Source: Streptomyces sp. CA-210063
Lineage (GTDB): Bacteria > Actinomycetota > Actinomycetes > Streptomycetales > Streptomycetaceae
Direction of reading: 5' to 3'
Assembly (NCBI RefSeq): GCF_024612015.1
Contig: NZ_CP102512.1
Location: 7,626,001-7,690,000 of the forward strand
Length of the DNA stretch: 64,000 nucleotides
Under the pieces are notes generated by a model that was not told the origin of the DNA, did no database searches, and saw only the letters and a program-made list of their open reading frames with translations. The stretch's first letter is position 1. Each line of letters starts with the position of its first letter. Of the stretch, positions 45,292 through 54,807 are shown one piece after another. The translations under genes and the position numbers were made by a program.

Positions 45292-47502
45292 TCAGGTGCG
45301 CGCCCCCGCCGGCTCGGCCGGCTCCGCCGGGGCCGGTTCCGCCTCGGGCCGGCGGCTGAGGGCCTCGCCCTCCACATCGACGCGGGGCAGCGCCCGGTCC
45401 AGCCACTTCGGCAGCCACCAGGCCTTGTCGCCGAGCAGGGCGAGCACGGCGGGCACGATCGCCATGCGGACGACGAAGGCGTCGAACAGGACCGCCGAGG
45501 CCAGCCCGAACCCGATCATCTTGATCATGGAGTCGCTCTCGCCGATGAACCCGGCGAACACCGCGATCATGATCAGGGCGGCGGCCACGACCACCCGGGC
45601 GCTGTGCCGGAAGCCGCTGGTGATCGCCTCGTCGGCCCGGTCGCCGTGGACGTACGCCTCCCGCATCCGCGAGACCAGGAACACCTCGTAGTCCATGGCC
45701 AGGCCGAAGACGATGCCCACCAGGAAGATCGGCATCAGGCTCATGATCGGTCCGGTCTGCTCCACGCCCAGGAGCTCCGCGCCGTGGCCCTGCTGGAAGA
45801 CCAGGACGACCACGCCGAGCGACGCGAGCACCGACAGCAGGAAGCCGGCGGCCGCCTTGAGCGGGACGAGCAGGGAGCGGAAGACGACCAGCAGGAGGAT
45901 GACGGCCAGGCCGACCACGACCAGCAGATAGGGGACCAGCGCGGACTGCACCTTGCCGGAGAGGTCGATGTTCAGCGCGGTGCTACCGGTGACCTCGTAC
46001 GTCGCCCCCGTCCCGGACTCGATGCCGGGACGCTCGTCCCGGATGACGGTCACCAGGTCCTTGGTCTTCTCGTCGGTCGGCGCCGTGGCGGGCACGGCCG
46101 AGAAGACGGCGGTGTCGCCGGCCTCGTTGAAGCGTGCCGGGGAGACGGAAACGATCCCCTTCGTGGCGCCGATCTCCTTCGCGACCGTCTCCGCGGCGGC
46201 CTTCGCGTCGTCCGCGCCCCGGGCGTCCACCACGATCGTCAGCGGCCCGTTGAAGCCGGGCCCGAAGCCCTCGGCGAGCGCGTCGTACGCCCGGCGCTCG
46301 GTGGTGGAGGTCGACTTGGCCTCGTCGCCGGGCATGCCCAGCTGAAGGTCGGTCATCGGCACCGCGAGCGCGCCGAGGCCGAGGACACCGAGGACCAGCA
46401 CGGGCACGGGGCGGCGCAGCACGAACCGGGCCCAGCGGGTGCCACCGTTGTCCGCACCGCTCTCCTCGATACGGCCGCTCTTGCGGGCCTTCCGCGCCAG
46501 CACGGCGTTCGGCCAGAAGCCGAGGACGGCCGGGACGAGGGTCAGCGCGATCAGTACGGCGACGACGACCGCGCCCGCGGCGGCCAGCCCCATCTTCGTC
46601 AGCATCGGAATGCCGACCACGGAGAGGCCGGCCAGCGCGATGACGACGGTGAGTCCGGCGAACACGACCGCCGATCCGGCCGTGCCCGTGGCGAGCGCGG
46701 TCGCTTCCTCGGGCGTACGGCCCTTGGCGCGCTCCTCCCGGTAGCGGGAGACGACGAACAGGGCGTAGTCGATGCCGACCGCGAGGCCCAGCATCATCGC
46801 GAGGGTGCCGGTCGTGGCCGACAGCCCGAAGACGTCGGCCAGGGCGAGGATCGCGGCCATGCTGAGGCCGACGCCGATGAGCGCGGTCAGCAGCGGCAGC
46901 CCGGCGGCGGCCAGCGAGCCGAAGGTGATCAGCAGGACGACGGCGGCGAGGGCGACGCCGATCACCTCGGCCGTGCCGCCCGCGCTGCCCTGTTCGGCCA
47001 CCGCGTCGCCGCCCGCCTCGACGGTCAGCCCGGAGTCCTGGGCCTGGTGGAGCGCGTTCTCCAGATGGGTCCTGCTGGCGTCGGTCAGGTTGTTGGCGGC
47101 GACCTTGTAGGTGACGGTCGCGTACGCCGTCGAGCCGTCCTCGCTGACGGCCCGCGCCTGGAACGGGTCGACGGCGCTCGCGACCTGGGAGCCGTCCGCC
47201 AGATCGGCGACGGTGTCCTCGATCGCCTTCTTGTTCTCGGTGGCGGTGACCTTCTCACCGCTCGGCGCGACGAACACGACCCGGGCGGTGGCGCCGTCGG
47301 CCGTGACGCCGGGGAAGCGCTCTTCCATCAGGTCGAACGCCTTCTGGGACTCGATGCCCGGCATGGAGAACTCCTCGTCGGAGGCTCCCGGGGCCTTGAG
47401 GGCGCCGAAACCTACGGCGCTGAGGACCGCCACCCACACAAGGGTGACGTACCAGCGTTTGCGGAAGGCCAGCCGGCCCAGCCGATGAAGGAAGGTTGCC
47501 AT
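45292..47502 (-). CDS. MMPL (RND-type) family transporter
   Basis: A 736-aa proton-driven exporter of the MMPL family, which exports lipids or small molecules. It has an N-terminal helix (WYVTLVWVAVLSAVGFGAL), a large external loop (residues about 45-160), a cluster of membrane helices with the conserved segment TTGTLAMMLGLAVGIDYALFVVSRYREE, a second loop and a second helix cluster with GLAMDYEVFLVSRMREAYVHG. The paired Asp residues in the two SDY-like motifs (GIDYALF and AMDYEVF) carry the proton relay. A Pro/Ala/Glu-rich tail ends the protein. Start is ATG 47502. The substrate is unknown; the two-component genes downstream on the same strand may regulate it. Confidence 0.94.
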   Translation of the reverse strand: MATFLHRLGRLAFRKRWYVTLVWVAVLSAVGFGALKAPGASDEEFSMPGIESQKAFDLMEERFPGVTADGATARVVFVAPSGEKVTATENKKAIEDTVADLADGSQVASAVDPFQARAVSEDGSTAYATVTYKVAANNLTDASRTHLENALHQAQDSGLTVEAGGDAVAEQGSAGGTAEVIGVALAAVVLLITFGSLAAAGLPLLTALIGVGLSMAAILALADVFGLSATTGTLAMMLGLAVGIDYALFVVSRYREERAKGRTPEEATALATGTAGSAVVFAGLTVVIALAGLSVVGIPMLTKMGLAAAGAVVVAVLIALTLVPAVLGFWPNAVLARKARKSGRIEESGADNGGTRWARFVLRRPVPVLVLGVLGLGALAVPMTDLQLGMPGDEAKSTSTTERRAYDALAEGFGPGFNGPLTIVVDARGADDAKAAAETVAKEIGATKGIVSVSPARFNEAGDTAVFSAVPATAPTDEKTKDLVTVIRDERPGIESGTGATYEVTGSTALNIDLSGKVQSALVPYLLVVVGLAVILLLVVFRSLLVPLKAAAGFLLSVLASLGVVVLVFQQGHGAELLGVEQTGPIMSLMPIFLVGIVFGLAMDYEVFLVSRMREAYVHGDRADEAITSGFRHSARVVVAAALIMIAVFAGFIGESDSMIKMIGFGLASAVLFDAFVVRMAIVPAVLALLGDKAWWLPKWLDRALPRVDVEGEALSRRPEAEPAPAEPAEPAGART

Positions 47503-47659
47503 GGGTCGCAGGTCTCCACGTCAGAAGTCTCGGATGCCTGCCAAGACTCCCGTCCGGGGCCCCTCCCGTCGTCGTGCGGCTGCCGACAATCCCGGCTACT
47601 CGGAACGCAGTACGACGCGGCCGCCGAGTCACCCCGGGGTATGACCGAAGGGCCGGGGC

Positions 47660-48193
47660 CTACATGGTGTGCAGGGTGTCGCGGGCGGCCTTGATGAAGT
47701 CCCTCAGCACCTGCCAGAACGGCGCGTAGCAGGCGTCGAAGCGAGCGACGGCACCGGTATCGCCCTCGATCATCGCCTCGATCGCCTTGTGGAAGGGGCT
47801 CGTCGACCGCCGGACGGTGTTGGCGAGTTCGGCGACCTCGTCGGGCCCTTCCAGCGAGACGACCCACGTCAGATTCCGCAGCGCGGCGTACTCGTCCCGC
47901 TGCCGCTCACGCAGCCGCCGCAGCTCCTCGACCTGCTCCGGCCCGAGCCCGCCCTCGGCGCCCCGGACCACGTCCGACACCTTCCAGTGCACATCGTTCA
48001 GCCGCTGCGCCTGCTCGATGAACTCCGCGTACGCCGTCCGCCGCGCCTCCCGCAGCCGCTCCACCCGCTGCGCACCCGCCGTCGTGTCCGCCTGGATCCG
48101 CGCCGCCCGCGCGGTCCCCCGGCTCGTCACCCAGCTCGCGAGCACGGCGGTACCGGCGGTGAGCGAGGCGATCCAGAACGCGCTGTCAGCCAC
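47660..48193 (-). CDS. Hypothetical membrane-anchored helical protein
   Basis: A 177-aa protein with one N-terminal membrane helix (FWIASLTAGTAVLASWVTS) and a mostly helical, charged remainder (VERLREARRTAYAEFIEQAQRL, LRRLRERQRDEYAALRN), similar in outline to many small Streptomyces membrane-anchored coiled-coil proteins of unknown function. I do not recognise a named family. Its ATG overlaps the end of the MazG-like gene by 8 bp, so the two are co-translated. The C-terminus contains FDACYAPFWQVLRDFIKAARDTL. Confidence 0.75.
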   Translation of the reverse strand: MADSAFWIASLTAGTAVLASWVTSRGTARAARIQADTTAGAQRVERLREARRTAYAEFIEQAQRLNDVHWKVSDVVRGAEGGLGPEQVEELRRLRERQRDEYAALRNLTWVVSLEGPDEVAELANTVRRSTSPFHKAIEAMIEGDTGAVARFDACYAPFWQVLRDFIKAARDTLHTM

Positions 48194-48530
48194 GGCGGGA
48201 CCCCAGCGAGCGTTCGGTGACGGCGGCCAGGTGGGCCGCGAAGACCTCGCGGGCGTCCGGGGTGAGGGTGCGCAGCACCACCAGCGCCGTGATGACCACG
48301 TCGCACAGTTCCGCCTGGACGTCGTCCCAGGTGTGGGTCGTGCCCTTGCGCGGGTTCTGCCCGGTCGCGCCGATCACCGCCTGGGCGACCTCGCCGACCT
48401 CCTCCTGGAGCTTCAACATCCGCAGGAGCAGGCCCTCTTGGCCGCCGTACGGCTGGTCCGCCTCCAGCCAGGCGTGCAGGAGGGAGACGGACTGCCAGAG
48501 GTCGCCGGGGGAGTCGATCCGCTCATTCAT
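48186..48530 (-). CDS. MazG-like nucleotide pyrophosphohydrolase
   Basis: A 114-aa all-alpha NTP pyrophosphatase of the MazG-like family, which removes house-cleaning or alarmone nucleotides by cutting to NMP and pyrophosphate. The metal-binding pattern is present: Glu43, Glu44 and Glu47 in LQEEVGEVAQAV, and Glu75 and Asp78 in AELCDVVITAL. The single-domain length fits the family. Start is ATG 48530. The following membrane-anchored gene overlaps its end by 8 bp. Confidence 0.9.
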   Translation of the reverse strand: MNERIDSPGDLWQSVSLLHAWLEADQPYGGQEGLLLRMLKLQEEVGEVAQAVIGATGQNPRKGTTHTWDDVQAELCDVVITALVVLRTLTPDAREVFAAHLAAVTERSLGSRRG

Positions 48531-48568
48531 GGGGCGCAGCCTGCCACGCCCCTATGACAGCGTGACGG

Positions 48569-49114
48569 TCACTCCTCGAACAGCACCTCCTGCTCGCCCT
48601 CCTTCTCCTTCCGCAGCCGCTGGTTCCGCGTGCCCACGACCACCGCCGTGACCGCGGCCGTACCGGCGAGCGCCACCGGGACCATCCAGCCCCGGTCGAC
48701 CACATGGTGGAGCGCGTGGTCGAGGGAGAGCCGGCCGGGGCCGGCGACCGCGAGACCGGCGGCGGCCAGACCCAGGGTCGCGGCGTACTCGTAGCCGCCA
48801 CTGGCGTTGAAGAAGCCGTTGGGCGTGTGGACCGCGGCCGCGCCGCCCATCGCGCCCGCCGCGGCGGCACCGGCCGCGGGCGTCGCGAGGCCCAGCGCGA
48901 GCAGGGTGCCGCCGCCCGTCTCGGCCAGCCCGGCCGCGGTGGCGCTCGCCTTGCCGGGCGTGTACCCGACGGACTCCATGAACGCGCCGGTCCCCTGGAT
49001 ACCGCCCCCGCCGAACCAGCCGAACAGCTTCTGCGTCCCGTGCGCGGCGAGCACACCGCCCGCGCCCAGCCGGAGCAGCAGCAGGCCCAAGTCACGTCGG
49101 TCGAATGAGGTCAT
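48569..49114 (-). CDS. DoxX family membrane protein
   Basis: A 181-aa protein of the DoxX family with four membrane helices: LGLLLLRLGAGGVLAAHGTQKLFGWF (the DoxX signature), GLAETGGGTLLALGLATPAAG, a central AAAGAMGGAAAVH helix with NGFFNASGGYEYAATLGLAAAGLAV, and VPVALAGTAAVTAVVVG before a charged tail. DoxX proteins are linked to membrane redox and stress resistance. The ATG at 49114 fits; the frame is open to 49285 but that part is not DoxX-like. Divergent from the NTF2-like gene. Confidence 0.9.
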   Translation of the reverse strand: MTSFDRRDLGLLLLRLGAGGVLAAHGTQKLFGWFGGGGIQGTGAFMESVGYTPGKASATAAGLAETGGGTLLALGLATPAAGAAAAGAMGGAAAVHTPNGFFNASGGYEYAATLGLAAAGLAVAGPGRLSLDHALHHVVDRGWMVPVALAGTAAVTAVVVGTRNQRLRKEKEGEQEVLFEE

Positions 49115-49272
49115 GACCACTCCCGAACAGCCCTTGCGAATGTTCCCTCCCGCGTATCCACCGTCGCACCGATCACACCCGCCCGACGCGCCCGCGCGCC
49201 CGTTCGGGTGGTGCCGCGTCCGGGCCGCGCCTGCGGTGGCGCACCCGTCGGAACGGTGTGAGGCTGACCGGC

Positions 49273-49599
49273 ATGACGATCGCACCAGCCAAACTCAGTG
49301 ACCCGACCGTCCGGGCCTTCGTCAACGCGGTGAACTCCCATGACCGCGACGCCTTCATGGCCCTCCTCGCCCCCGACGCGACCATGGCGGACGACGGCTC
49401 CGACCGGGACCTCGCGGAGTGGACCGACCGGGAGATCTTCTCCTCCCACGGCCACATGGAGGTCCACCGGGAGTCCAACGGCGGCCGCTCCCTCGTCGCC
49501 GACTACCGCAACGACACCTGGGGCGAGATGCGCACCGCCTGGCGCTTCACCGTGTCGGAGGACGGCCGGATCAGCCGCTTCGAGACAGGCCAGGCCTGA
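49273..49599 (+). CDS. NTF2-like (SnoaL-type) protein
   Basis: A 108-aa cone-shaped alpha+beta protein of the NTF2-like superfamily: VRAFVNAVNSHDRDAFMALL, ATMADDGSDRDLAEW, SHGHMEVHRES and the final WRFTVSEDGRISRFETGQA strand, a layout used in many small isomerases and unknown-function proteins. I cannot assign a substrate. The ATG at 49273 was chosen; GTG at 49258 is an alternative. It is divergent from the DoxX gene and lies 59 bp upstream of the aldo/keto reductase gene. Confidence 0.85.
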   Translation: MTIAPAKLSDPTVRAFVNAVNSHDRDAFMALLAPDATMADDGSDRDLAEWTDREIFSSHGHMEVHRESNGGRSLVADYRNDTWGEMRTAWRFTVSEDGRISRFETGQA

Positions 49600-49658
49600 A
49601 AGTACGCCCCCCAGAGGTCTTGCCTTCGTGTGCGCTCCAACTCCTACCGTCTGTGGGC

Positions 49659-50708
49659 ATGGAGACGAACACGGGCACGGAAGCGAACACGGGCACGGAA
49701 GCGAACACGGGTACGCACACCAGGCCCCTCGGCCGCAGCGGTATCCAGATCAGCGCCCTAGGCTTCGGCTGCTGGGCGATCGGCGGCGAGTGGCAGCGGC
49801 CCGACGGGCAGCCCCTCGGCTGGGGGAAGGTGGACGACGAGGAGTCCGTACGGGCCATCCACCGCGCCCTCGACCTCGGCGTCACCTTCTTCGACACGGC
49901 CGACGCCTACGGCACCGGCCACAGCGAGCGCGTGCTCGGCCGTGCCCTCGGCAAGCGCCGCGCGGACGTCGTCGTGGCCACCAAATGGGGCAACCTCTTC
50001 GACGAGCGCACCCGTGTCGCCAACGGCCAGGACGCCTCCCCGGACCACGCCCGCCGCGCCCTCATTGCTTCCCTGGACCGCCTCGGCACCGACCACATCG
50101 ACCTGTACCAGCTCCACATCTCCGACGCCCACCCCGACCAGGCGGCCCGACTCCGCGACCTCTGCGAGGAGTTCGTACGGGAGGGCCTGATCCGGGCGTA
50201 CGCGTGGAGCACCGACGACGCCGAGCGCGCCGCCGTGTTCGCCGAGGGGCCGCACTGCACGGCCGTGCAGCACCGCCTGAACATCCTCCAGGACGCGCCC
50301 GAACTCCTCGCGCTGTGCGAGGAGTCGGACCTGGCGAGCGTCAACCGCAGCCCCCTCGCCATGGGCCTGCTCACCGGCAGGCACACCGCCGGGCGCGCCC
50401 TGGAGGCCGGTGACATCCGCAGTGCCCCGCCCGAGTGGCTGCCGGGCTTCACCGCGGGCGCCGGCGCCGACCCGGAGTGGCTCGGCCGGGTCGAGGCGCT
50501 GCGCGAGATCCTCACCAGCGAGGGCCGTACGCTCGCGCAGGGCGCCCTCGCCTGGATCTGGGCCCGCAGCCCGCGGACCGTGCCCATCCCCGGTTTCCGC
50601 ACCGTCGCCCAGGCCGAGGAGAACGCGGGCGCCCTCGCGAAGGGGCCGCTCACCGCGGACCAGGTGGCCGAGGTCGACCGGATCCTGGGGCGGACAGCCA
50701 ATTCCTGA
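49659..50708 (+). CDS. Aldo/keto reductase
   Basis: A 349-aa NADPH-dependent aldo/keto reductase (TIM barrel). It has GFGCWAIGGEW, the Asp and Tyr of FFDTADAYGTGHSERVLG, catalytic Lys in VVATKWGN, and LYQLHISD at the active-site His position. VPIPGFRTVAQAEENAGAL near the end binds the cofactor. Its substrate is unknown. The N-terminus contains an NTGTEA repeat encoded by 18-bp tandem repeats (49666-49715), upstream of the conserved RPLGRSG start of the fold. The ATG at 49659 has no clear ribosome site, so the repeat could be a leader region rather than protein. Confidence 0.9.
   Translation: METNTGTEANTGTEANTGTHTRPLGRSGIQISALGFGCWAIGGEWQRPDGQPLGWGKVDDEESVRAIHRALDLGVTFFDTADAYGTGHSERVLGRALGKRRADVVVATKWGNLFDERTRVANGQDASPDHARRALIASLDRLGTDHIDLYQLHISDAHPDQAARLRDLCEEFVREGLIRAYAWSTDDAERAAVFAEGPHCTAVQHRLNILQDAPELLALCEESDLASVNRSPLAMGLLTGRHTAGRALEAGDIRSAPPEWLPGFTAGAGADPEWLGRVEALREILTSEGRTLAQGALAWIWARSPRTVPIPGFRTVAQAEENAGALAKGPLTADQVAEVDRILGRTANS
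49666..49715 (+). repeat. 18-bp tandem repeat in the 5' end of the aldo/keto reductase gene
   Basis: About 2.7 copies of the unit CGAACACGGGCACGGAAG (49666-49683, 49684-49701, then a partial copy) encode repeated NTGTEA. Copy number may vary between strains. Confidence 0.85.
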
Positions 50709-51021
50709 GCTGTCGACGGGCCATTGCCAGGAAGTCCCGTTCGGATACCGCCCGGAGAAGAAAAGTATGGCGGGCAGTCGTCCCGCGTTCCGGTGCTTAC
50801 CTCGCGGTCCCACGCGAGGTCCGCCCCCTTCCGGAACGCGGAACGGCTGCCGCCTCCCCCCTCGGGTTGGCTGCGGAAGCCACCGCCTCCAAGTGTGAAG
50901 CTCTCGTGGAGGCGGTCATGAGCATATGCCTTTCACGTGCTCGAATGGTCCGGAGCGGAATCTTCCGTTTGTGCAGGTTGAGTCATGGACGAGTGTCGTG
51001 GGCACCTGGTGGAGGTAGTGC
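50709..51021. terminator. Convergent intergenic region with three hairpins
   Basis: No gene is supported in this 313-bp gap between the aldo/keto reductase and SDR stops. It holds hairpins: GCGGG/CCCGC (50770-50786), ACCTCGCG/CGCGAGGT (50799-50806, 50813-50820), and ACCGCCTCCA/TGGAGGCGGT (50882-50891, 50907-50916). They probably stop transcription from both sides. Confidence 0.6.
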
Positions 51022-51858
51022 TCAGCCCCGCCCCACGTACGGCATCGTCGTCGCCATCACCGTCGCGAACTGCACGTTCGCCTCCAGCGGCAGCTCCGCC
51101 ATGTGCCGCACGGTCCGGGCCACATCGGCCACGTCCATCACCGGCTCGGGCATCAGCTCCCCATGCGCCTGGAGCACCCCGTTCCGCATGCGCTCGGTCA
51201 TGTCCGTCGCCGCGTTCCCGATGTCGATCTGGCCGATCGCGATGCCGTAGGGCCGTCCGTCCAGGGAGAGCGACTTGGTCAGGCCGGTCAGGGCGTGCTT
51301 GGTCGCGGTGTAGGCGACGGAGTGCGGGCGGGGTGTGTGCGCGGAGATGGAGCCGTTGTTGATGATGCGCCCGCCCTGGGGGTCCTGCTCCTTCATCTGC
51401 CGGTACGCCGCCTGGGCGCACAGGAACGCCCCGTTGAGGTTGGTGTCCACGACGTGCCGCCAGGCCGCGTAGTCCAGCTCCTCCACCGGCACCCCGCCCG
51501 GGCCGAACGTGCCTGCGTTGTTGAACAGCAGGTCGAGCCGCCCGAACCGCTCCCGTACGGCGGCGAAGAGCGCGTCCACGTCTCCGGGGCGCGAGACGTC
51601 CGTGCGGACGCACAGGGCCTCGGGGGCCTCAGGGGCCTCAGGGGTCTCGGGGGCCTCAGGGGTCTCGGGGGCCTCAGGGGTCTCGGGGGCCTCAGGGACC
51701 TCCGTTCCGGCGCCGGCCGCCGTCTCGGTGAGCTTCTCCTCGCGGCGGCCCGCCAGCGCCACCGACCAGCCCGTGCGCAGCAACTCCACGGCCACGGCAC
51801 GGCCGATACCGGAGCCCGCGCCTGTCACGATCGCGATCTTGGTTCCTTTAGCCTTCAT
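51022..51858 (-). CDS. SDR-family oxidoreductase with an inserted Pro-Glu repeat
   Basis: A 278-aa classical short-chain dehydrogenase. The Rossmann motif [25 protein letters not shown] (NNAG motif), and the active-site Ser of [14 protein letters not shown] with Tyr and Lys of YTATKHAL are intact. The catalytic core is normal, but a stretch of repeated PEA/PET residues (about residues 55-80), encoded by an 18-bp minisatellite, replaces the short loop after beta-strand 2, next to the NADP phosphate-binding Arg region (AGRREEKL). This loop usually has about three residues; the insertion is not part of the SDR fold. Start is ATG 51858. Substrate unknown. Confidence 0.9.
   Translation of the reverse strand: MKAKGTKIAIVTGAGSGIGRAVAVELLRTGWSVALAGRREEKLTETAAGAGTEVPEAPETPEAPETPEAPETPEAPEAPEALCVRTDVSRPGDVDALFAAVRERFGRLDLLFNNAGTFGPGGVPVEELDYAAWRHVVDTNLNGAFLCAQAAYRQMKEQDPQGGRIINNGSISAHTPRPHSVAYTATKHALTGLTKSLSLDGRPYGIAIGQIDIGNAATDMTERMRNGVLQAHGELMPEPVMDVADVARTVRHMAELPLEANVQFATVMATTMPYVGRG
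51620..51698 (-). repeat. 18-bp minisatellite within the SDR coding sequence
   Basis: About four copies of an 18-bp unit built on GGGGTCTCGGGGGCCTCA encode PEAPET on the minus strand. The unit length is a multiple of 3, so copy-number change would keep the frame. Confidence 0.85.
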
Positions 51859-52016
51859 GGGCTCGCAGCGTAGGCGAGGGCCGGTGCCCCGCCGGGCAGG
51901 AAGGGCCCGCCATCCGGAACTCATCAGTCCGCCATCTGAGTGTTGTGTACGCGACAGGAGAGCGTCGACCCCGACCACTCCAATGCCTAGTACAACAACC
52001 GTCAGGGGAGGGCCAG

Positions 52017-53678
52017 ATGACACCCGCAGCCCAGAAGTCGACGCAGCCCCATTCGTCCCACGCACCCGAACTCCGCGCCGCCGCCCGGCACTTCGACCGC
52101 CGCCGCTTCCTCACCGTCACCGGCGCCGCAGCCGCGCTCGCCTTCGCCACCAACCTCCCCGCGGCGGGCGCCGCGGCCGCCGCCACGCTCGACGCGCGGC
52201 GGATCACCGAGAACCCCTTCACCCTCGGCGTGGCCTCCGGCGACCCGCTGTCCGCCTCCGTGCTGCTGTGGACCCGGCTCGCCCCGGCCCCGTACCAGCC
52301 CGACGGCGGCCTGCCCGCCGAACGCGTCGCCGTCCAGTGGGAACTGGCCCACGACGAGGGCTTCCGACGGATCGTCAGACGAGGCACGGCCACCGCCCAC
52401 CCCGAGTTCAGCCACACCGTGCACGTCGAGGTCGGCTACCTCGACCCCGGCCGCGTCTACTACTACCGCTTCCGCACCGGCACCTGGATCAGCGAGACCG
52501 GCCGCACCCGCACCGCGCCCGGCCGCAGCCATCTGACCGGCTCCACCGGTCTCTCCTTCGCGGCCGTCTCCTGCCAGGCCTACACGGACGGCTACTACAC
52601 CGCCTACCGGCACCTGGCGGGCGAAGACATCGATGTCGTCTTCCATCTCGGGGACTACCTCTACGAATACGCGGTCAACTCCGTCGGCGGAAACCGCAAG
52701 TACAGCGACCGCGTCCTGCCCGACCTGTTCAACCGCGAGACCGTCACCCTGGAGGACTACCGCCTGCGGTACGCCCTCTTCAAGACCGACCCCGACCTGC
52801 GGGCCGCGCACGCCGCGCACCCCTTCGTCGTCACCTGGGACGACCACGAGACCGAGAACAACTACGCGGACGACATCCCCGAGAACGACGTCCCCCCGGA
52901 GGAGTTCCTGCTGCGCCGCGCCGCCGCCTACCGCGCGTACTGGGAGAACCAGCCGCTGCGCACCCCGCAGAAGCCCGACGGCCCCGACATGAGGCTCTAC
53001 CGCCGCCTCACCTGGGGCCGCCTCGCCCAGTTCGACATACTCGACACCCGTCAGTACCGCTCCAACCAGGCGTACGGCGACGGCTGGCAGACCCCGGGAC
53101 CGGACTCCGCCGACCCCGCGCGCACGATAACGGGCGCCACCCAGGAACGCTGGCTGCTGAACGGCTGGGCCAAGTCCGACGCCGTCTGGAACGTCGTCCC
53201 CCAGCAGGTCACCTTCTCCCAGCGCCGCAACGCCGTCGGCGACACCTACAAGGTGTCCATGGACTCCTGGGACGGCTACACCGCCTCCCGCGAGCGGATC
53301 CTCGCCGGCGCCGACGCGGCCGGCATCGAGAACCTGATGGTCCTCACGGGTGACGTCCACAACGGCTACGCCTACGACATCAAGCGCGACTTCGACAACC
53401 GCTCGTCCCGGACCGTCGGCACGGAGCTCGTCGCCACCTCCATCAGCAGCGGCGGCAACGGCTCCGACAAGCCCGCCAACTGGGACACCTACATGACCGC
53501 CAACCCCCACATGCGCTTCTACAACGGCCGTCGGGGGTACGTCACGGTCGACCTCGGCCGCCAGTCCGCCCGCGCCGACTTCAAGGGGGTGCCGTATGTG
53601 ACGACGACCGGGGCCGGGATCTCCACGGTCGGGTCGTTCGCGGTGGAGGCGGGCAGGCCGGGGCTCACGCCGGCGTAG
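52017..53678 (+). CDS. Tat-exported PhoD-type alkaline phosphatase
   Basis: A 553-aa extracellular phosphodiesterase/phosphatase of the PhoD family. A twin-arginine signal ([21 protein letters not shown]) is followed by the family start [23 protein letters not shown], and metal-binding residues in [22 protein letters not shown] and [12 protein letters not shown]. It should hydrolyse phosphate esters or teichoic-acid-type phosphodiesters and bind Fe/Ca. The ATG at 52017 follows AGGGGAGG at 6 bp. In Streptomyces such genes are often induced by phosphate limitation; I found no certain PHO box in the 158-bp divergent gap. The end overlaps the convergent oxidoreductase gene by 14 bp. Confidence 0.94.
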   Translation: MTPAAQKSTQPHSSHAPELRAAARHFDRRRFLTVTGAAAALAFATNLPAAGAAAAATLDARRITENPFTLGVASGDPLSASVLLWTRLAPAPYQPDGGLPAERVAVQWELAHDEGFRRIVRRGTATAHPEFSHTVHVEVGYLDPGRVYYYRFRTGTWISETGRTRTAPGRSHLTGSTGLSFAAVSCQAYTDGYYTAYRHLAGEDIDVVFHLGDYLYEYAVNSVGGNRKYSDRVLPDLFNRETVTLEDYRLRYALFKTDPDLRAAHAAHPFVVTWDDHETENNYADDIPENDVPPEEFLLRRAAAYRAYWENQPLRTPQKPDGPDMRLYRRLTWGRLAQFDILDTRQYRSNQAYGDGWQTPGPDSADPARTITGATQERWLLNGWAKSDAVWNVVPQQVTFSQRRNAVGDTYKVSMDSWDGYTASRERILAGADAAGIENLMVLTGDVHNGYAYDIKRDFDNRSSRTVGTELVATSISSGGNGSDKPANWDTYMTANPHMRFYNGRRGYVTVDLGRQSARADFKGVPYVTTTGAGISTVGSFAVEAGRPGLTPA

Positions 53679-54708
53679 CCGCCAGTCCTTGTGGGTCACT
53701 CCGACGGTCGTCCTCGCCGGGATAGCGGACGCCGACGCGATTCCGGATCGCGTCGAGTGTCCGCATCACGGCGAGGGTGCCGTCGAGCGGGACGAGCGGG
53801 GACTCCGTCTCGCCGGCGCGCAGGGCCCGCATGACCTCGCCGGCCTCGTGACGGAAGCTGTTGCGGGGACCGTCGGCCGGGTCCGCGGCGAAGGTCTGCG
53901 GGTCGCGGCCGTCGCGGTGGAGGACGAAGTGGTCCGGGAAGAAGAAGCCGGACGGGATGTCGATGCGGCCCTCGGAGCCGGTCACCGAGGCGGAGGTGCC
54001 CGTGCCGCCGACGATGGAGCAGTGCACCGAAGCGATGGCACCGCTCTCCCACGAGAGCAGTGCTCCTGTCTGGAGATCGACGCCCTCGTCGGAGAGCACC
54101 GCTCTCCCCGTCACGTCCGACGGCTCCCCGAGCAGCAGCTGCGCGAAGGAGATCGGATACACACCGAGGTCGAGCAGCGCGCCCCCGCCCTGCGCCGGGT
54201 CCCGCAGCCGGTGCGAGGGCGGGAAGGGCCCGGCGAGCCCGAAGTCGGCCTGCACGGTCCGCACGTCACCGATCGCGCCGTCCCGCACCGCCTCGGCGAG
54301 CCGCCGCACCAGCGGATGGCAGTACATCCACATGGCCTCCATCAGGAACCGCCCACGCTCCCGCGCCAGCGCGACCAGTTCCTCCGCCTCCCGCACGTTC
54401 AGCGTGAACGGCTTCTCGCACAGCACGTTCCGCCCCGCCTCCAGACACATCCCGGCGGCCGCCCGGTGCGCCGAGTGCGGCGTAGCGACGTACACCACAT
54501 CCACGTCCGCGTCCTCGGCGAGCGCACGCCAGTCGCCGTACGCCCTCGGTATCCCGAACCGTTCCGCGAAGGCCTTCGCCGAGTCCTCGCTCCGCGACGC
54601 CACCGCCACGACCTCCGCGTCCGGCAGGTCCACGAGGTCGGCCGTGAAGGCCGCGGCGATCCCTCCGGTCGCCAGAATCCCCCACCGCACACGTCCGTCG
54701 CTCGACAT
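53665..54708 (-). CDS. Gfo/Idh/MocA-family oxidoreductase
   Basis: A 347-aa NAD(P)-dependent dehydrogenase, usually acting on sugars or inositols. The Rossmann motif is WGILATGGIAAAFTADL; VYVATPHSAHRAAA, NVLCEKPFTLNVREAEEL (the EKP motif), and MWMYCHPLVRRL are typical. The C-terminal domain has GGGALLDLGVYPISFAQLLLG. Start is ATG 54708, divergent from the Bcr/CflA gene 99 bp away. The stop lies inside the convergent PhoD gene, giving a 14-bp tail-to-tail overlap. Confidence 0.92.
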   Translation of the reverse strand: MSSDGRVRWGILATGGIAAAFTADLVDLPDAEVVAVASRSEDSAKAFAERFGIPRAYGDWRALAEDADVDVVYVATPHSAHRAAAGMCLEAGRNVLCEKPFTLNVREAEELVALARERGRFLMEAMWMYCHPLVRRLAEAVRDGAIGDVRTVQADFGLAGPFPPSHRLRDPAQGGGALLDLGVYPISFAQLLLGEPSDVTGRAVLSDEGVDLQTGALLSWESGAIASVHCSIVGGTGTSASVTGSEGRIDIPSGFFFPDHFVLHRDGRDPQTFAADPADGPRNSFRHEAGEVMRALRAGETESPLVPLDGTLAVMRTLDAIRNRVGVRYPGEDDRRSDPQGLAATPA

Positions 54709-54807
54709 CGCCACCCCTGTCCTCGGCCCCGGGGCGGAACTGTGACCCCGCCCACGTCGTACGAGCTGAGAGCATAGGCGGCGGACCGAACACAGAGGGA
54801 GGGGCAC

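Noticed and set aside
44970..45359. Possible gene in the histidine kinase/MMPL gap
   Set aside because: No ribosome site, no domain and a composition unlike Streptomyces proteins.
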